This document shows, piece by piece, positions 1-8,098 of a stretch of 64,000 nt of DNA. The notes beneath the pieces were generated by a model that had not been told where the DNA came from, did not search any database, and saw only the letters and a list, made by a program, of their open reading frames with translations. The first letter of the stretch is position 1; every line of letters begins with the position of its first letter. The position numbers and the translations under genes are program-made. Source of the DNA: Desulfosporosinus sp049943955 (GTDB lineage Bacteria; Bacillota; Desulfitobacteriia; Desulfitobacteriales; Desulfitobacteriaceae); assembly GCF_049943955.1 (NCBI RefSeq), contig NZ_JBNFTW010000010.1:62001-126000 (forward strand). The letters are read 5' to 3'.

Positions 1-2
1 GG

Positions 3-230
3 ATCTGGCATCATCTGCTGGCCTGGGGGTATCCCCTCTTCCTAATCGGCCATCTCTATATGTTATTTCGTCAGGACATTTTGGACAAAGACGGAACCGT
101 CTCCTCCATTATAACCGGCTGTAAATTTGTTGAGACCAATAGTTACGTCTCGCCTGATTTGGACTTTTCTCCAGAGACAATTTCAGCAGGGGCTTTGGAA
201 GCTGCCAGCTCGCAAAATAACTCCATATAA
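3..230 (+). CDS. Ni-Fe hydrogenase cytochrome b subunit, C-terminal part
   Basis: The 5' end lies outside the window; 75 codons remain before the TAA. The visible part reads WHHLLAWGYPLFLIGHLYML and continues RQDILDKDGTVSSIITG, which fits the last transmembrane helix and cytoplasmic tail of the HyaC/HydC b-type cytochromes that anchor uptake Ni-Fe hydrogenases in the membrane and pass electrons to quinone. The histidines near the start and in GHLYM are candidates for haem or helix-packing roles, but ligands cannot be assigned from a fragment. The gene directly downstream is a hydrogenase maturation protease, as in hya-type operons, which supports the call. The hydrogenase small and large subunits are presumably upstream, outside the window. 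Confidence 0.85.
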   Translation: MWHHLLAWGYPLFLIGHLYMLFRQDILDKDGTVSSIITGCKFVETNSYVSPDLDFSPETISAGALEAASSQNNSI

Positions 231-262
231 GGATACAGAGCATTGATCGGGAGGGCATATTC

Positions 263-763
263 TTGAATAAGGTTAATAGGGAAGACCAAATTGAAATCGG
301 GATACTGGGACTTGGAAATTCGATTCGCCAGGACGAAGGGGTCGGTATTCACCTTTTAGAACGGCTCCGCAATGATCTGCCATCGGAAATTGTCCTTCTT
401 GATGGAGGAACGGATGGCTTGAGGTTATTAGAATTCGTTGAGAATACGAAACGTCTGATCGTTTTGGATGCTGTTGAGGCGGGGAAAAAGCCTGGAGAGG
501 TAGTCGTGTGGCGTGGAGATGACGTGCCGAAGTATACAAGTAATAAACTTTCTGTGCATCAAATGAGTTTTGCAGAAGTTTTGTACTGGGCCGGATTCCA
601 AGGACGTTCACCGAATGAAATTGTTGTTATTGGCGTTCAGCCTGAGAATCTGGACTGGGGTACTGAATTAACGGAGACGCTGCAGAGAAGTATTCCGGAA
701 GCCCTTAATCAAGTGAATGCCTGCCTGGAAGAATGGAGTGTTATGAAAGCTGCTGGCCATTGA
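263..763 (+). CDS. hyaD: Hydrogenase maturation protease (HyaD/HybD family)
   Basis: This 166-residue protein matches the family length. It would cleave the C-terminal extension of the Ni-Fe hydrogenase large subunit once nickel is inserted. The N-terminal motif GLGNSIRQDEGVG (residues 16-28) is the family signature. E25, D69 (in LIVLDAVE) and H99 (in KLSVHQMSF) sit where the three nickel-sensing ligands of HybD lie. The TTG start is chosen because a GGGAGGG ribosome site lies at 249-255 and the next methionine is far inside the fold. The gene follows the hydrogenase cytochrome b by 32 bases and is probably co-transcribed with it. The specific partner hydrogenase is inferred from position only. 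Confidence 0.93.
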   Translation: MNKVNREDQIEIGILGLGNSIRQDEGVGIHLLERLRNDLPSEIVLLDGGTDGLRLLEFVENTKRLIVLDAVEAGKKPGEVVVWRGDDVPKYTSNKLSVHQMSFAEVLYWAGFQGRSPNEIVVIGVQPENLDWGTELTETLQRSIPEALNQVNACLEEWSVMKAAGH

Positions 764-779
764 GGCTGGGGCTTTTTTA
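745..779 (+). terminator. Probable terminator of the hydrogenase operon
   Basis: The end of the maturation protease gene overlaps a GC-rich imperfect hairpin (TGGCC / GGCTGG) followed by GGGGCTTTTTT. The T run is clear but the stem is imperfect. Confidence 0.45.
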
Positions 780-944
780 ATTTTCTCAGCAGTTAGGGAT
801 GGGCAGCGGTGCATATGTTTTCTGGCAAATACTTAAAATAGTTAAAATGGCCTAAGAACTTATGACACGCGGCTTAGGAAAATTCCAAAGCAATGTAGGG
901 CCTTTGTTTCAGCGAAAATGTCTTAGGAATTGGAGATGGGACAG

Positions 945-2039
945 ATGAACGTTGCAATAATGGGCGCGGGATTGTCTGGATTGGCATGCGCGATTACTTT
1001 AGAAAAAATGGGTGTAACCCCGACAATTTTTGAGAAAAGGTCCCAAGTAGGAGACCGTTTTGTTAATGGCGAAGCCTTTTTGCCGGCCTTGAATCGGCCT
1101 ATTGCGGATTGTTATGCTTATTTGTCAGAAAAACATAATATCTACATACAGCCTTTAAGCAATATCCGACGAATAACTGTCTCTTCAGAAAATGCTCAAG
1201 CCACATTACATGGACAATTGGGTTTTTTAAATGTCAGAGGAAGAGACAGGGATTCTTTAGAATTTCAACTCTCTAAACAGGTAAAATCAGAGATCATTTT
1301 CAATTCTCAATATACCTATGAAAATCTCCTGCAAAATTTTACCCATATTGTACTTGCAACGGGTGACGCAGCCTATACTGCCAAAATACAGGATTTTCGA
1401 CAAGACCTCACTGTTACTCTTAAGGGAGCGACGGTTGAGGGGAGTTTTGATAAACATCATGTCGGGGTGTGGCTTAATAACAATTTTGCTCCACAAGGGT
1501 ATGGCTATTTACTTCCTTTTTCTGAAAAAGAAGCGACAATTACCCTTGGATATCCCGATTATCCTCATAATCAAAAATTTGACCTAAAGAGTTTATGGGA
1601 GAAATATTATCAACGAGTGTGCAGAGATTTGCAGCAAGACCTGCGAGTAACCGATAACTTTGAGGTTACTCGATATATTATTGGGATTTGTTCCAGTCCC
1701 CGCTTGGGTAATACCTTTTTTACCGGTAATTGTTTTGGCGCCATAATGCCTGCTTACGGCTTTGGTCAACTTCCTGCTATTCTGACAGGCATCTATGCTG
1801 CGAAAGATTTATGTGGCCTGGGTAATTACAGAGAGTTAATTAAGCCCCTAAAGCAAAGCTATAAGTATTCGTTAGCTTTGCGCCGAGCGGTAGAGAAACT
1901 AGATAATAATAAGTTGGATAGACTAGTACGACTTATTGATACTGAATTAGCCAATAACTTAATCACAAATCCGTACATTAATCTCATGAAACTATTAGGT
2001 TTTGCCTTACGGCCTTATCAAATAATGAAAGAAGTTTAG
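945..2039 (+). CDS. FAD-dependent oxidoreductase, geranylgeranyl-reductase-like
   Basis: A 364-residue flavoprotein with an N-terminal dinucleotide fold: MNVAIMGAGLSGLACAITL, followed by an acidic residue in TIFEKRSQ that would bind the FAD ribose. A second typical segment, ATGDAAY, is near residue 140, and FTGNCFGAIMPAYGFGQ near residue 255 corresponds to the late FAD-contacting motif of the geranylgeranyl reductase / lycopene cyclase / aromatic monooxygenase superfamily. The substrate cannot be told. ATG 945 is preferred over TTG 930 because GGAGATGGGA lies just before it and the Rossmann strand starts immediately. It stands alone, with no isoprenoid neighbours. Confidence 0.75.
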   Translation: MNVAIMGAGLSGLACAITLEKMGVTPTIFEKRSQVGDRFVNGEAFLPALNRPIADCYAYLSEKHNIYIQPLSNIRRITVSSENAQATLHGQLGFLNVRGRDRDSLEFQLSKQVKSEIIFNSQYTYENLLQNFTHIVLATGDAAYTAKIQDFRQDLTVTLKGATVEGSFDKHHVGVWLNNNFAPQGYGYLLPFSEKEATITLGYPDYPHNQKFDLKSLWEKYYQRVCRDLQQDLRVTDNFEVTRYIIGICSSPRLGNTFFTGNCFGAIMPAYGFGQLPAILTGIYAAKDLCGLGNYRELIKPLKQSYKYSLALRRAVEKLDNNKLDRLVRLIDTELANNLITNPYINLMKLLGFALRPYQIMKEV

Positions 2040-2084
2040 GTACGTAATGATAGTCGGATTTGATGGAAAGGAATTTTAAAGTAT

Positions 2085-2115
2085 TGTGGAAAAATATGGA
2101 ATTACGGCATATTGT
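2085..2115 (+). promoter_or_regulatory. Conserved promoter-like block upstream of the first YjcZ pair
   Basis: TGTGGAAAAA at 2085 is followed exactly 23 bases later by CATATTGT, 39 bases before the start codon. The same two blocks at the same 23-base offset precede the second pair (31698 and 31721, 40 bases before that start). CATA-type -10 boxes are typical of mother-cell or forespore sigma factors. The assignment to any one sigma factor is a guess. Confidence 0.45.
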
Positions 2116-2146
2116 GTATTAAGTTTCAAGAAAGGAGGAAAAGAGA

Positions 2147-2254
2147 ATGGCATTTGGAGCAGCTGGCGGTGGAGCAGGTTTTGGTTGGGGAGCAGGTATT
2201 GGAATTGTTGTGGTAATTATCTTACTTTTAATTGCTATGGGCATCGTATTCTAA
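2147..2254 (+). CDS. YjcZ-like small membrane protein, copy 1a
   Basis: A 35-residue protein consisting of a glycine/alanine-rich head (MAFGAAGGGAGFGWGAGIG) and one hydrophobic helix ending IVVVIILLLIAMGIVF. A strong AAAGGAGG ribosome site precedes the ATG. Length and composition match the YjcZ-type small sporulation proteins of Bacilli and Clostridia, which have no known biochemical role. It is paired with a second, tyrosine/glycine-rich small protein 30 bases downstream, and the whole pair recurs at 31761-32017 with near-identical helices. The conserved helix suggests selection on a membrane-inserted peptide. Function is unknown. Confidence 0.8.
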   Translation: MAFGAAGGGAGFGWGAGIGIVVVIILLLIAMGIVF

Positions 2255-2284
2255 AAAAATAAAAAAAGAAAGAGGAGATAAATT

Positions 2285-2422
2285 ATGTACGGATATGGAG
2301 GCTTTGGAGGCTTCGGCGGTTATGGCGGTTACGGCGGCTATGGTTATGGCGGCGGCTGCATCGGAGCAGGGATTATTGCCATTGCTGTTCTTATTTTGAT
2401 TGCACTTGGAGTAATCTTTTAA
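2285..2422 (+). CDS. YjcZ-like small Gly/Tyr-rich membrane protein, copy 1b
   Basis: A 45-residue protein: a head of repeated GGYGGYGG-type units (MYGYGGFGGFGGYGGYGGYG), then a Cys-containing turn GGGCIGAG, then the hydrophobic helix IIAIAVLILIALGVIF. GAGGAG precedes the ATG. It belongs to the YjcZ/YqfT-like family of tiny spore-associated proteins (established family; function unknown). It lies in a two-gene unit with the preceding small gene and is followed at once by a strong terminator. Its paralogue at 31895 keeps the helix and the Cys but has a shorter head, so the number of GGY units varies between copies. Confidence 0.8.
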   Translation: MYGYGGFGGFGGYGGYGGYGYGGGCIGAGIIAIAVLILIALGVIF

Positions 2423-2447
2423 ATCGGAGTTTTAAATCTAAAATATT

Positions 2448-2485
2448 GCAGACTGCTGGCAATGCTTGCAGTCTGCATTGATTTT
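2448..2485 (+). terminator. Terminator of the first YjcZ pair
   Basis: Perfect 9-bp stem GCAGACTGC (2448-2456) with GCAGTCTGC (2468-2476), followed by ATTGATTTT. Confidence 0.85.
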
Positions 2486-2881
<396 letters not shown>

Positions 2882-4543
2882 ATGCAAAGCACACGTTATA
2901 AATGGATTGCATTGTCAAATACAACCCTTGGAGTATTTATGGCGATGCTCAACGGAAATATTGTATTAATTTCGCTTCCGGCTATTTTTAGAGGAATCCA
3001 AATAAATCCCATGGCCCCTGCAAGCACCGCTTATTTGCTCTGGTTGTTGATGGGGTATACAGTGGTGACAGCTACATTGCTTGTTTCCTTTGGCAGAATA
3101 TCCGATATATATGGCCGTGCCCGCTTATATAATCTAGGTTTCGCTATTTTTACTGCAGCTTCAATCTTGCTCGCTCTAACCCCGGGAAAGGGAAGCATCG
3201 GGGCAACCGAATTAATTCTCTTTCGACTTTTGCAAGGGGTTGGTTCAGGATTCCTGTTCTCCAACAGCACTGCGATTCTTACAGATGCCTTTCCTCCTAA
3301 TCAAAGGGGAATGGCAATGGGTCTGAATCAAATCCTTGGCATCGGTGGTTCCTTAGTAGGGTTAATCTTGGGTGGCCTTTTAGCCGATATCCAATGGCGT
3401 TTAGTTTTTCTAGTCAGTGTTCCTGTCGGCCTTACGGGTACAATATGGGCCTATCTTAAATTAAAGGATACAGGTTTATTGTTGAGGAAAGAGAAGATCG
3501 ACTGGTTAGGAAATGGTACCTTTGCCGTTGGCTTAACGGCCCTTCTCTTAGCGTTGACTTATGGTATTATGCCCTATGGAGCATCGAAAATGGGTTGGGG
3601 CAATCCTTGGGTTATTGGCGGCATTATTCTTGGAGTTGTCCTTTTAGCAGGCTTTATTTATATCGAACTTGTTACCGAGACACCTATGTTTCGCTTAGAA
3701 TTATTTAAAATCAGAGCTTTTGCAGCCGGTAATCTTAGTTTGTTTTTATCATCAGTAGCTCGAGGCGGATTACAGTTCATGCTGATCATCTGGCTCCAGG
3801 GAATTTGGCTTCCTCTCCACGGCTATAGTTTTGAGCAAACACCCTTGTGGGCGGGGATTTATATGCTGCCTATGATGTTAGGCTTTTTTGTCATGGGACC
3901 TATAAGCGGCTTTCTTTCGGACCGTTTCGGCGCTCGCGGTTTTGCCACAATTGGCATGCTATTATCAACGCTTGCTTTTATATTATTAACTCTTTTGCCG
4001 GCCAATTTCAGTTATTTGCCCTTTGTTATTATATTGCTGATTGCCGGTATAGGAATGGGGATGTTTGCTGCTCCTAATACAACGGCTATCATGAATACTG
4101 TTCCTCCCGAGCATCGGGGAGCTTCTTCCGGGATGCGTGCTACATTACAAAATACAGGCTCGGCTTTAAGTATGACATTGTATTTCAGCATCTTGATCAT
4201 TGGCTTAGCTCATCATTTGCCTGCCACCATGTACCAAGGACTTATCAGTGCCGGAGTTCCGGCAGCGGCCGCCCAAACAGTTGCCAGCCTGCCGCCGACG
4301 GGAGCTTTGTTTGCTGCCTTTTTAGGTTATAATCCGATGGCCCAATTGTTACCTTCGGCTGTTCTCCATAATTTGCCTCAGGCGAGTCAACAGCTGATTC
4401 TTGGTACGGTCTTCTTTCCTAAACTAATTGCTCCTGCAGTCATGTCAAGTTTGCGAATTGCTTTTTACATTTCTGCAGTATTATCGGTTATTGGGGCGGT
4501 AGCTTCCTATATGCGAGGAAAAACGACTCAGCCTCTTCAATAG
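2882..4543 (+). CDS. MFS drug exporter, DHA2 (14-helix, EmrB/QacA) family
   Basis: The length of 553 residues fits 14-helix drug:H+ antiporters. Helix 1 begins at ALSNTTLGVFMAMLNGNIVL. The loop 2-3 motif A appears as GRISDIYGRARLYNLG near residue 73. Helix 5 contains the motif-C-like stretch GLNQILGIGGSLVGLILGGL (from residue 147). A second motif-A-like loop, GPISGFLSDRFGARGFATIG, lies near residue 340. It would expel hydrophobic compounds from the cytoplasm using the proton gradient; the substrate cannot be inferred. It has its own GAAGGAT ribosome site and no adjacent regulator, which is unusual because such exporters often sit beside a TetR or MarR gene. Confidence 0.9.
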   Translation: MQSTRYKWIALSNTTLGVFMAMLNGNIVLISLPAIFRGIQINPMAPASTAYLLWLLMGYTVVTATLLVSFGRISDIYGRARLYNLGFAIFTAASILLALTPGKGSIGATELILFRLLQGVGSGFLFSNSTAILTDAFPPNQRGMAMGLNQILGIGGSLVGLILGGLLADIQWRLVFLVSVPVGLTGTIWAYLKLKDTGLLLRKEKIDWLGNGTFAVGLTALLLALTYGIMPYGASKMGWGNPWVIGGIILGVVLLAGFIYIELVTETPMFRLELFKIRAFAAGNLSLFLSSVARGGLQFMLIIWLQGIWLPLHGYSFEQTPLWAGIYMLPMMLGFFVMGPISGFLSDRFGARGFATIGMLLSTLAFILLTLLPANFSYLPFVIILLIAGIGMGMFAAPNTTAIMNTVPPEHRGASSGMRATLQNTGSALSMTLYFSILIIGLAHHLPATMYQGLISAGVPAAAAQTVASLPPTGALFAAFLGYNPMAQLLPSAVLHNLPQASQQLILGTVFFPKLIAPAVMSSLRIAFYISAVLSVIGAVASYMRGKTTQPLQ

Positions 4544-4608
4544 TCAATGAAATTTTTTTATAAATACTACGATAAAATTAACAATTACTTTAAAGGGGTG
4601 GGGTAATT

Positions 4609-5070
4609 ATGGCAAAAGCATTTGAAACTATGGTAAAGCAGGTCGTATCGGTAAGTAATTATGATTCAGTAAAAACGGTCCTTCAGGCTTTTGTGGAACA
4701 TCGGATCAGCGGCGTTCCTGTCATCAATGCTAAGAATGAACCGATCGGTTTTATCAGCGATGGTGATATCATGAAAAATATTGGCTATCAGGATCCAAAG
4801 ATATTCTTTATCGACGCTTTTAATTCAGCTTCGTGGGTGGATACGGAAACCTTTGATGATAAAATTAAAAATCTCATGAATTGCAATGTTATGGAAATCG
4901 CCACTAAACGGGTCATAACTGTGGAAGCAGAAGAGGATCTGGATCAAGTGGCCAAAGTCTTAGGTAACAAGAAAATAAAGAAGGTCCCTGTTGTTTCCCA
5001 GGGGAAACTTGTAGGTATTATTAGTCGTGGAGACATTGTGCGTTATATCGTAAATAACTTTATTAAATAA
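4609..5070 (+). CDS. CBS-pair domain protein
   Basis: A stand-alone 153-residue protein with two CBS motifs and nothing else. The first covers roughly residues 5-65 (HRISGVPVINAKNEPIGFIS DGDI region) and the second residues 95-150 (KKVPVVSQGKLVGIISRGDI). CBS pairs bind adenine nucleotides or S-adenosyl ligands and act as energy or ionic sensors; which ligand applies here is unknown. A strong AAGGGGTGGGG ribosome site precedes ATG 4609. A terminator follows within 35 bases, so it is probably monocistronic. Confidence 0.88.
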   Translation: MAKAFETMVKQVVSVSNYDSVKTVLQAFVEHRISGVPVINAKNEPIGFISDGDIMKNIGYQDPKIFFIDAFNSASWVDTETFDDKIKNLMNCNVMEIATKRVITVEAEEDLDQVAKVLGNKKIKKVPVVSQGKLVGIISRGDIVRYIVNNFIK

Positions 5071-5100
5071 GATTAGCCCGAGAAAGCATTCACATAATAG

Positions 5101-5150
5101 AGCCCCCAACCTGAAACTGGTCCTTATCAGTTCCAAGTAGGGGGCTTTTG
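5101..5150 (+). terminator. Terminator after the CBS gene
   Basis: AGCCCCC at 5101 pairs with GGGGGCT near 5140, followed by TTTTGTCG. An inner AACTGG/CAGTT pairing extends the structure. Confidence 0.85.
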
Positions 5151-5259
5151 TCGTTGCACATTAACTTTTATCGAACTAGGGAGCTACCCAAGGTTTAATA
5201 CGATTTTGCAGAAAACACTTATTTCAAGCAGCTTTAAAGGGAAGACAATTACTCCCTTA

Positions 5260-6495
5260 TTAGAAACGAATAAGTCGCCATAAAAATCCGGGCGAATTTA
5301 TGGGTTGTAAATTTTGAAGCGGAATAGATTGGACTTCTTCACCGGATTTGATTTTCAAAGCGGCGCTATTACTGTTGGCTGTGATTGGTAATTTAGTAGT
5401 TTGGATATCTATGGAATAGTTGACTTTCATTCCAGGATATCCGAAGATTTTTACAGGCTTAGACGCTTTTAACGGACTGTTGCTGTCCCAAGCTGTTGTA
5501 AGTTCGCCATAACCAGAGGCAGGTTGGTCTAAGGTATAGAGTTTGAATTGAGAGCGAACTTGATCCATTATGTCAACATTTGCTTGGAGCGCACTTTGGA
5601 GAGATTGCTGAGTAATTTGCCCTAAGACCGCACCAATAATGTAATGGGTTTCATCGCCAACTACAACGGGCGCTGCCGATACAAAACAACCGCCTGCCGC
5701 TGTTGTGGATCCTGTTTTAATGCCTGTAATGCCATGTTTTCCTACCATACTATTGACATTGTAGACTGTTCCGGCAACAGGAAGAGTCGCTTGCGGCATG
5801 GCAACAATTTGACGAAAAACAGGGTCTTGCATGGCTGCTTGGGCAATTTTTATTTGATCTACAGCGGTGCTGACTGTCGTTTCGCTGACACCGCTGGCAT
5901 CTGCATAGTGTGTTTTAGTCATGCCAAGCAATTTTGCGGTTTCGTTCATTTTAGCAACAAAAGCTTCATCAGATCCGGCTACCCAGCGGCCAAGGGTATC
6001 GGCAACATTGTCTCCCGAAGGGAGTAATAAACCTTCCAGGAGTTGCCTTTCAGTGAGGGTTTCCCCTTCTTCAATCTTTAAATATGAATAGCCGTTGCTT
6101 AAAGCGTTTTGATAACCAGCGAAATCTTGAGCACTCATAGTTAAAGCGGGACCGTCTTGACCAGGTTGTAAAGGATGAGCTTTTAAGACTAAATAAGCAG
6201 TCATAATTTTTGTAACGCTGGCAATTGGTACGGATGTTTGGTTTGGCGTTGACGTTATGACCCCTAAATTTTCTGTGCCAACAGCTGATTCACCCTGTTC
6301 GGGAAATGTGACCGAAAAATGACCGGGCAATGAAGAGGACGTTGTAGCTAGTTTCGCTTCTACACCCGGCAGAGGGCCATTATAACGACCAACAGCCAGA
6401 GCACAAATTAAGATTACAATGAGCAAAACCAAAATTCCTTTGATGGGAACCATCGAAACCTTGTGAGATGGGGAAGTGGACGGAGTCCCAGACAT
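5260..6495 (-). CDS. dacF: D-alanyl-D-alanine carboxypeptidase, peptidase S11
   Basis: A 411-residue serine peptidase acting on peptidoglycan stem peptides outside the cell. One N-terminal signal-anchor helix (residues 20-36, ILVLLIVILICALAVG) is followed by the catalytic domain: SVTK (S93-K96) carries the nucleophile, SGDN begins at S160 (the usual form is S-x-N, so D162 is a variation seen in some S11 members), and KTG at 260-262 is in GITGIKTGSTTAAGG. Residues after about 300 form the C-terminal beta domain. Unlike many DacA/DacF proteins it has no obvious C-terminal amphipathic anchor, in line with retention by the N-terminal helix. AAGGAGG precedes the start. The symbol is a family-level suggestion. 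Confidence 0.88.
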   Translation of the reverse strand: MSGTPSTSPSHKVSMVPIKGILVLLIVILICALAVGRYNGPLPGVEAKLATTSSSLPGHFSVTFPEQGESAVGTENLGVITSTPNQTSVPIASVTKIMTAYLVLKAHPLQPGQDGPALTMSAQDFAGYQNALSNGYSYLKIEEGETLTERQLLEGLLLPSGDNVADTLGRWVAGSDEAFVAKMNETAKLLGMTKTHYADASGVSETTVSTAVDQIKIAQAAMQDPVFRQIVAMPQATLPVAGTVYNVNSMVGKHGITGIKTGSTTAAGGCFVSAAPVVVGDETHYIIGAVLGQITQQSLQSALQANVDIMDQVRSQFKLYTLDQPASGYGELTTAWDSNSPLKASKPVKIFGYPGMKVNYSIDIQTTKLPITANSNSAALKIKSGEEVQSIPLQNLQPINSPGFLWRLIRF

Positions 6496-6821
6496 AAAAA
6501 AACCTCCTTAAATAGATTAATAGGAACAGTTTAATTTTACAGGAAGAGTTCGGTTTCGACAAATGGTTTCTTTGCAAAATAGTTATTTTAGACATAAGTT
6601 TATAATAGGTAATTAGTATATCCACGGAAGTGAAATGGGTCACATAAACTTAGATTATGTCAAATTAAATTTGATGTTTGTCACAAATTTAGAAATAATG
6701 TAATAATATGATAAAAATACGTTATAATGGTTAAATGATGTTGTACTTTATCATATCTTATAATATACTACCTTTCAGTGATACAAAACTGTTTAATGAT
6801 GTAAGGAGATAATCGATAATT

Positions 6822-6925
6822 TAACATTCAGTGATAAAGGCAAACTCAGTGAGAGCTGAGGACGCAAAGCCACGGGTCTAGCTAAAGGATGATAGACAGC
6901 CGGGTTACCAAACAAAGAAACTGTG
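6822..6925 (+). promoter_or_regulatory. Cyclic di-GMP-I (GEMM) riboswitch
   Basis: The leader carries the conserved GEMM-I core blocks in order: AAAGGCAAACTC, GAGGACGCAAAGCCACGGG, and GCCGGGTTACCAAAC, separated by two stems that form the P2 and P3 arms. An intrinsic terminator follows directly, so control is probably transcriptional. The regulated gene is an HD-GYP protein, so the product senses and probably degrades the same messenger. Motif identification is from memory of the Rfam family; the on or off direction cannot be told from sequence alone. Confidence 0.95.
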
Positions 6926-6926
6926 T

Positions 6927-6957
6927 CGCCGTTCATTGAGTTCGGCGTTTTTTATTT
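6927..6957 (+). terminator. Riboswitch-linked terminator
   Basis: CGCCG (6927-6931) pairs with CGGCG (6943-6947) and is followed by six T residues. It lies between the GEMM-I aptamer and the HD-GYP start, which suggests an expression platform. Confidence 0.75.
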
Positions 6958-7000
6958 ATAATAAGGAAGGGTTAAGGGAGATAAAGAGGAGGGAGAATTC

Positions 7001-8098
7001 TTGAATTGGTTGTTAAAGCAAGTCCATACGAATTTAGCAGTGAGCAGGACAGCGAATGCCGATTTATTTGATAAAGTGGGTGTATTGTTATTACATAAAG
7101 GACAACCAATCACAGAAGGTATCCGAGATCTTCTTGAAAATAGGGAGGTTTTTATTTGGGAGAGAAAAGAAGATGAAAATCGTTCGTCAAATGTTGTTAA
7201 AGCTTTTCCTAAGGATGTCTATGTTAAATTAGTTGGTTCTTTATGGAGTATTTATCATGAGGCAAAACTTATTAGTCAAGAACAGATAGAACATACAATT
7301 AATCTAGTGGAAACAATTATCAAACAATTAAGACCTATTAATGTATATTTAAATTTGAATTTGGTCCGACTTGATGTTGAACAATTTAAACATCATGATT
7401 ATGGGACTTTTGCGCATAGTCTGAACGTAGCAATTTTAGCAACGTTGACAGCCAGGCGTTTGAGGTATAGCGAGAAGAAACTTAGGCATTTAACTCTGGG
7501 AGCACTTTTGCATGATTTGGGTAAATTGAATATTCCTAAAGAAGTTTTGAATAAACCTGGAACTTTGACGGCGAAAGAGCTGCTTCTTATGAAGCAGCAT
7601 CCACAGTTTGGCGCGGATATGTTGAAAAACTCTCGGGTATTGCCAAGTGTATTAGAGACAGTCGTTAAACATCATGAACGCTGGAATGGCACTGGCTATC
7701 CTTGCGGGTATAAAAAGGATGATATTCATCTCGATGCCCAAATTGTAGCTGTTACCGATGTATTCGAAGCATTAACTGCTGACAGACCCTATCGAAAAGG
7801 TTTGCCGCCTTACTATGCTTTGGAGATGATCATTGCTGGGGCGGGAAAAGGTTATAATCCTACAGTTGTTAAAGCTTTTCGTGAAAGCCTTATCTTATAT
7901 CCGGAAAATGCAGTTGTAACACTCAATACCGGTGAAATAGGAGTCGTTGCGGCTGTTCCCGTGCAAATGCCTACACGGCCTTTGATTCGTCTGTTAAGAG
8001 ATAACAAAGGACGGTTTCTCAATAAGGCACAATATGTAGATTTAATGCAAGATTTAACTCGTTTTATTGGGCGTGTTGAGTTTAACCTTCCAATGTGA
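7001..8098 (+). CDS. HD-GYP domain protein, likely c-di-GMP phosphodiesterase
   Basis: A 365-residue cytoplasmic protein. The first 120 residues are an HD-GYP-associated N-terminal region without a recognisable receiver domain. The HD-GYP domain spans about 130-330: HSLNVA at 139, the HD pair at 171-172 in LLHDLGKLNIPKEVLNKPG, HHERWNGTGYP at 224-234 with the GYP signature, and VTDVFEALTADRPYR at 251-265. All expected metal-binding positions look intact, so hydrolysis of c-di-GMP is likely. TTG 7001 is chosen because GAGGAGGGAG precedes it. The upstream c-di-GMP riboswitch gives a feedback loop on the messenger. The 3' end overlaps the convergent germination gene by 45 bases. Confidence 0.92.
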   Translation: MNWLLKQVHTNLAVSRTANADLFDKVGVLLLHKGQPITEGIRDLLENREVFIWERKEDENRSSNVVKAFPKDVYVKLVGSLWSIYHEAKLISQEQIEHTINLVETIIKQLRPINVYLNLNLVRLDVEQFKHHDYGTFAHSLNVAILATLTARRLRYSEKKLRHLTLGALLHDLGKLNIPKEVLNKPGTLTAKELLLMKQHPQFGADMLKNSRVLPSVLETVVKHHERWNGTGYPCGYKKDDIHLDAQIVAVTDVFEALTADRPYRKGLPPYYALEMIIAGAGKGYNPTVVKAFRESLILYPENAVVTLNTGEIGVVAAVPVQMPTRPLIRLLRDNKGRFLNKAQYVDLMQDLTRFIGRVEFNLPM

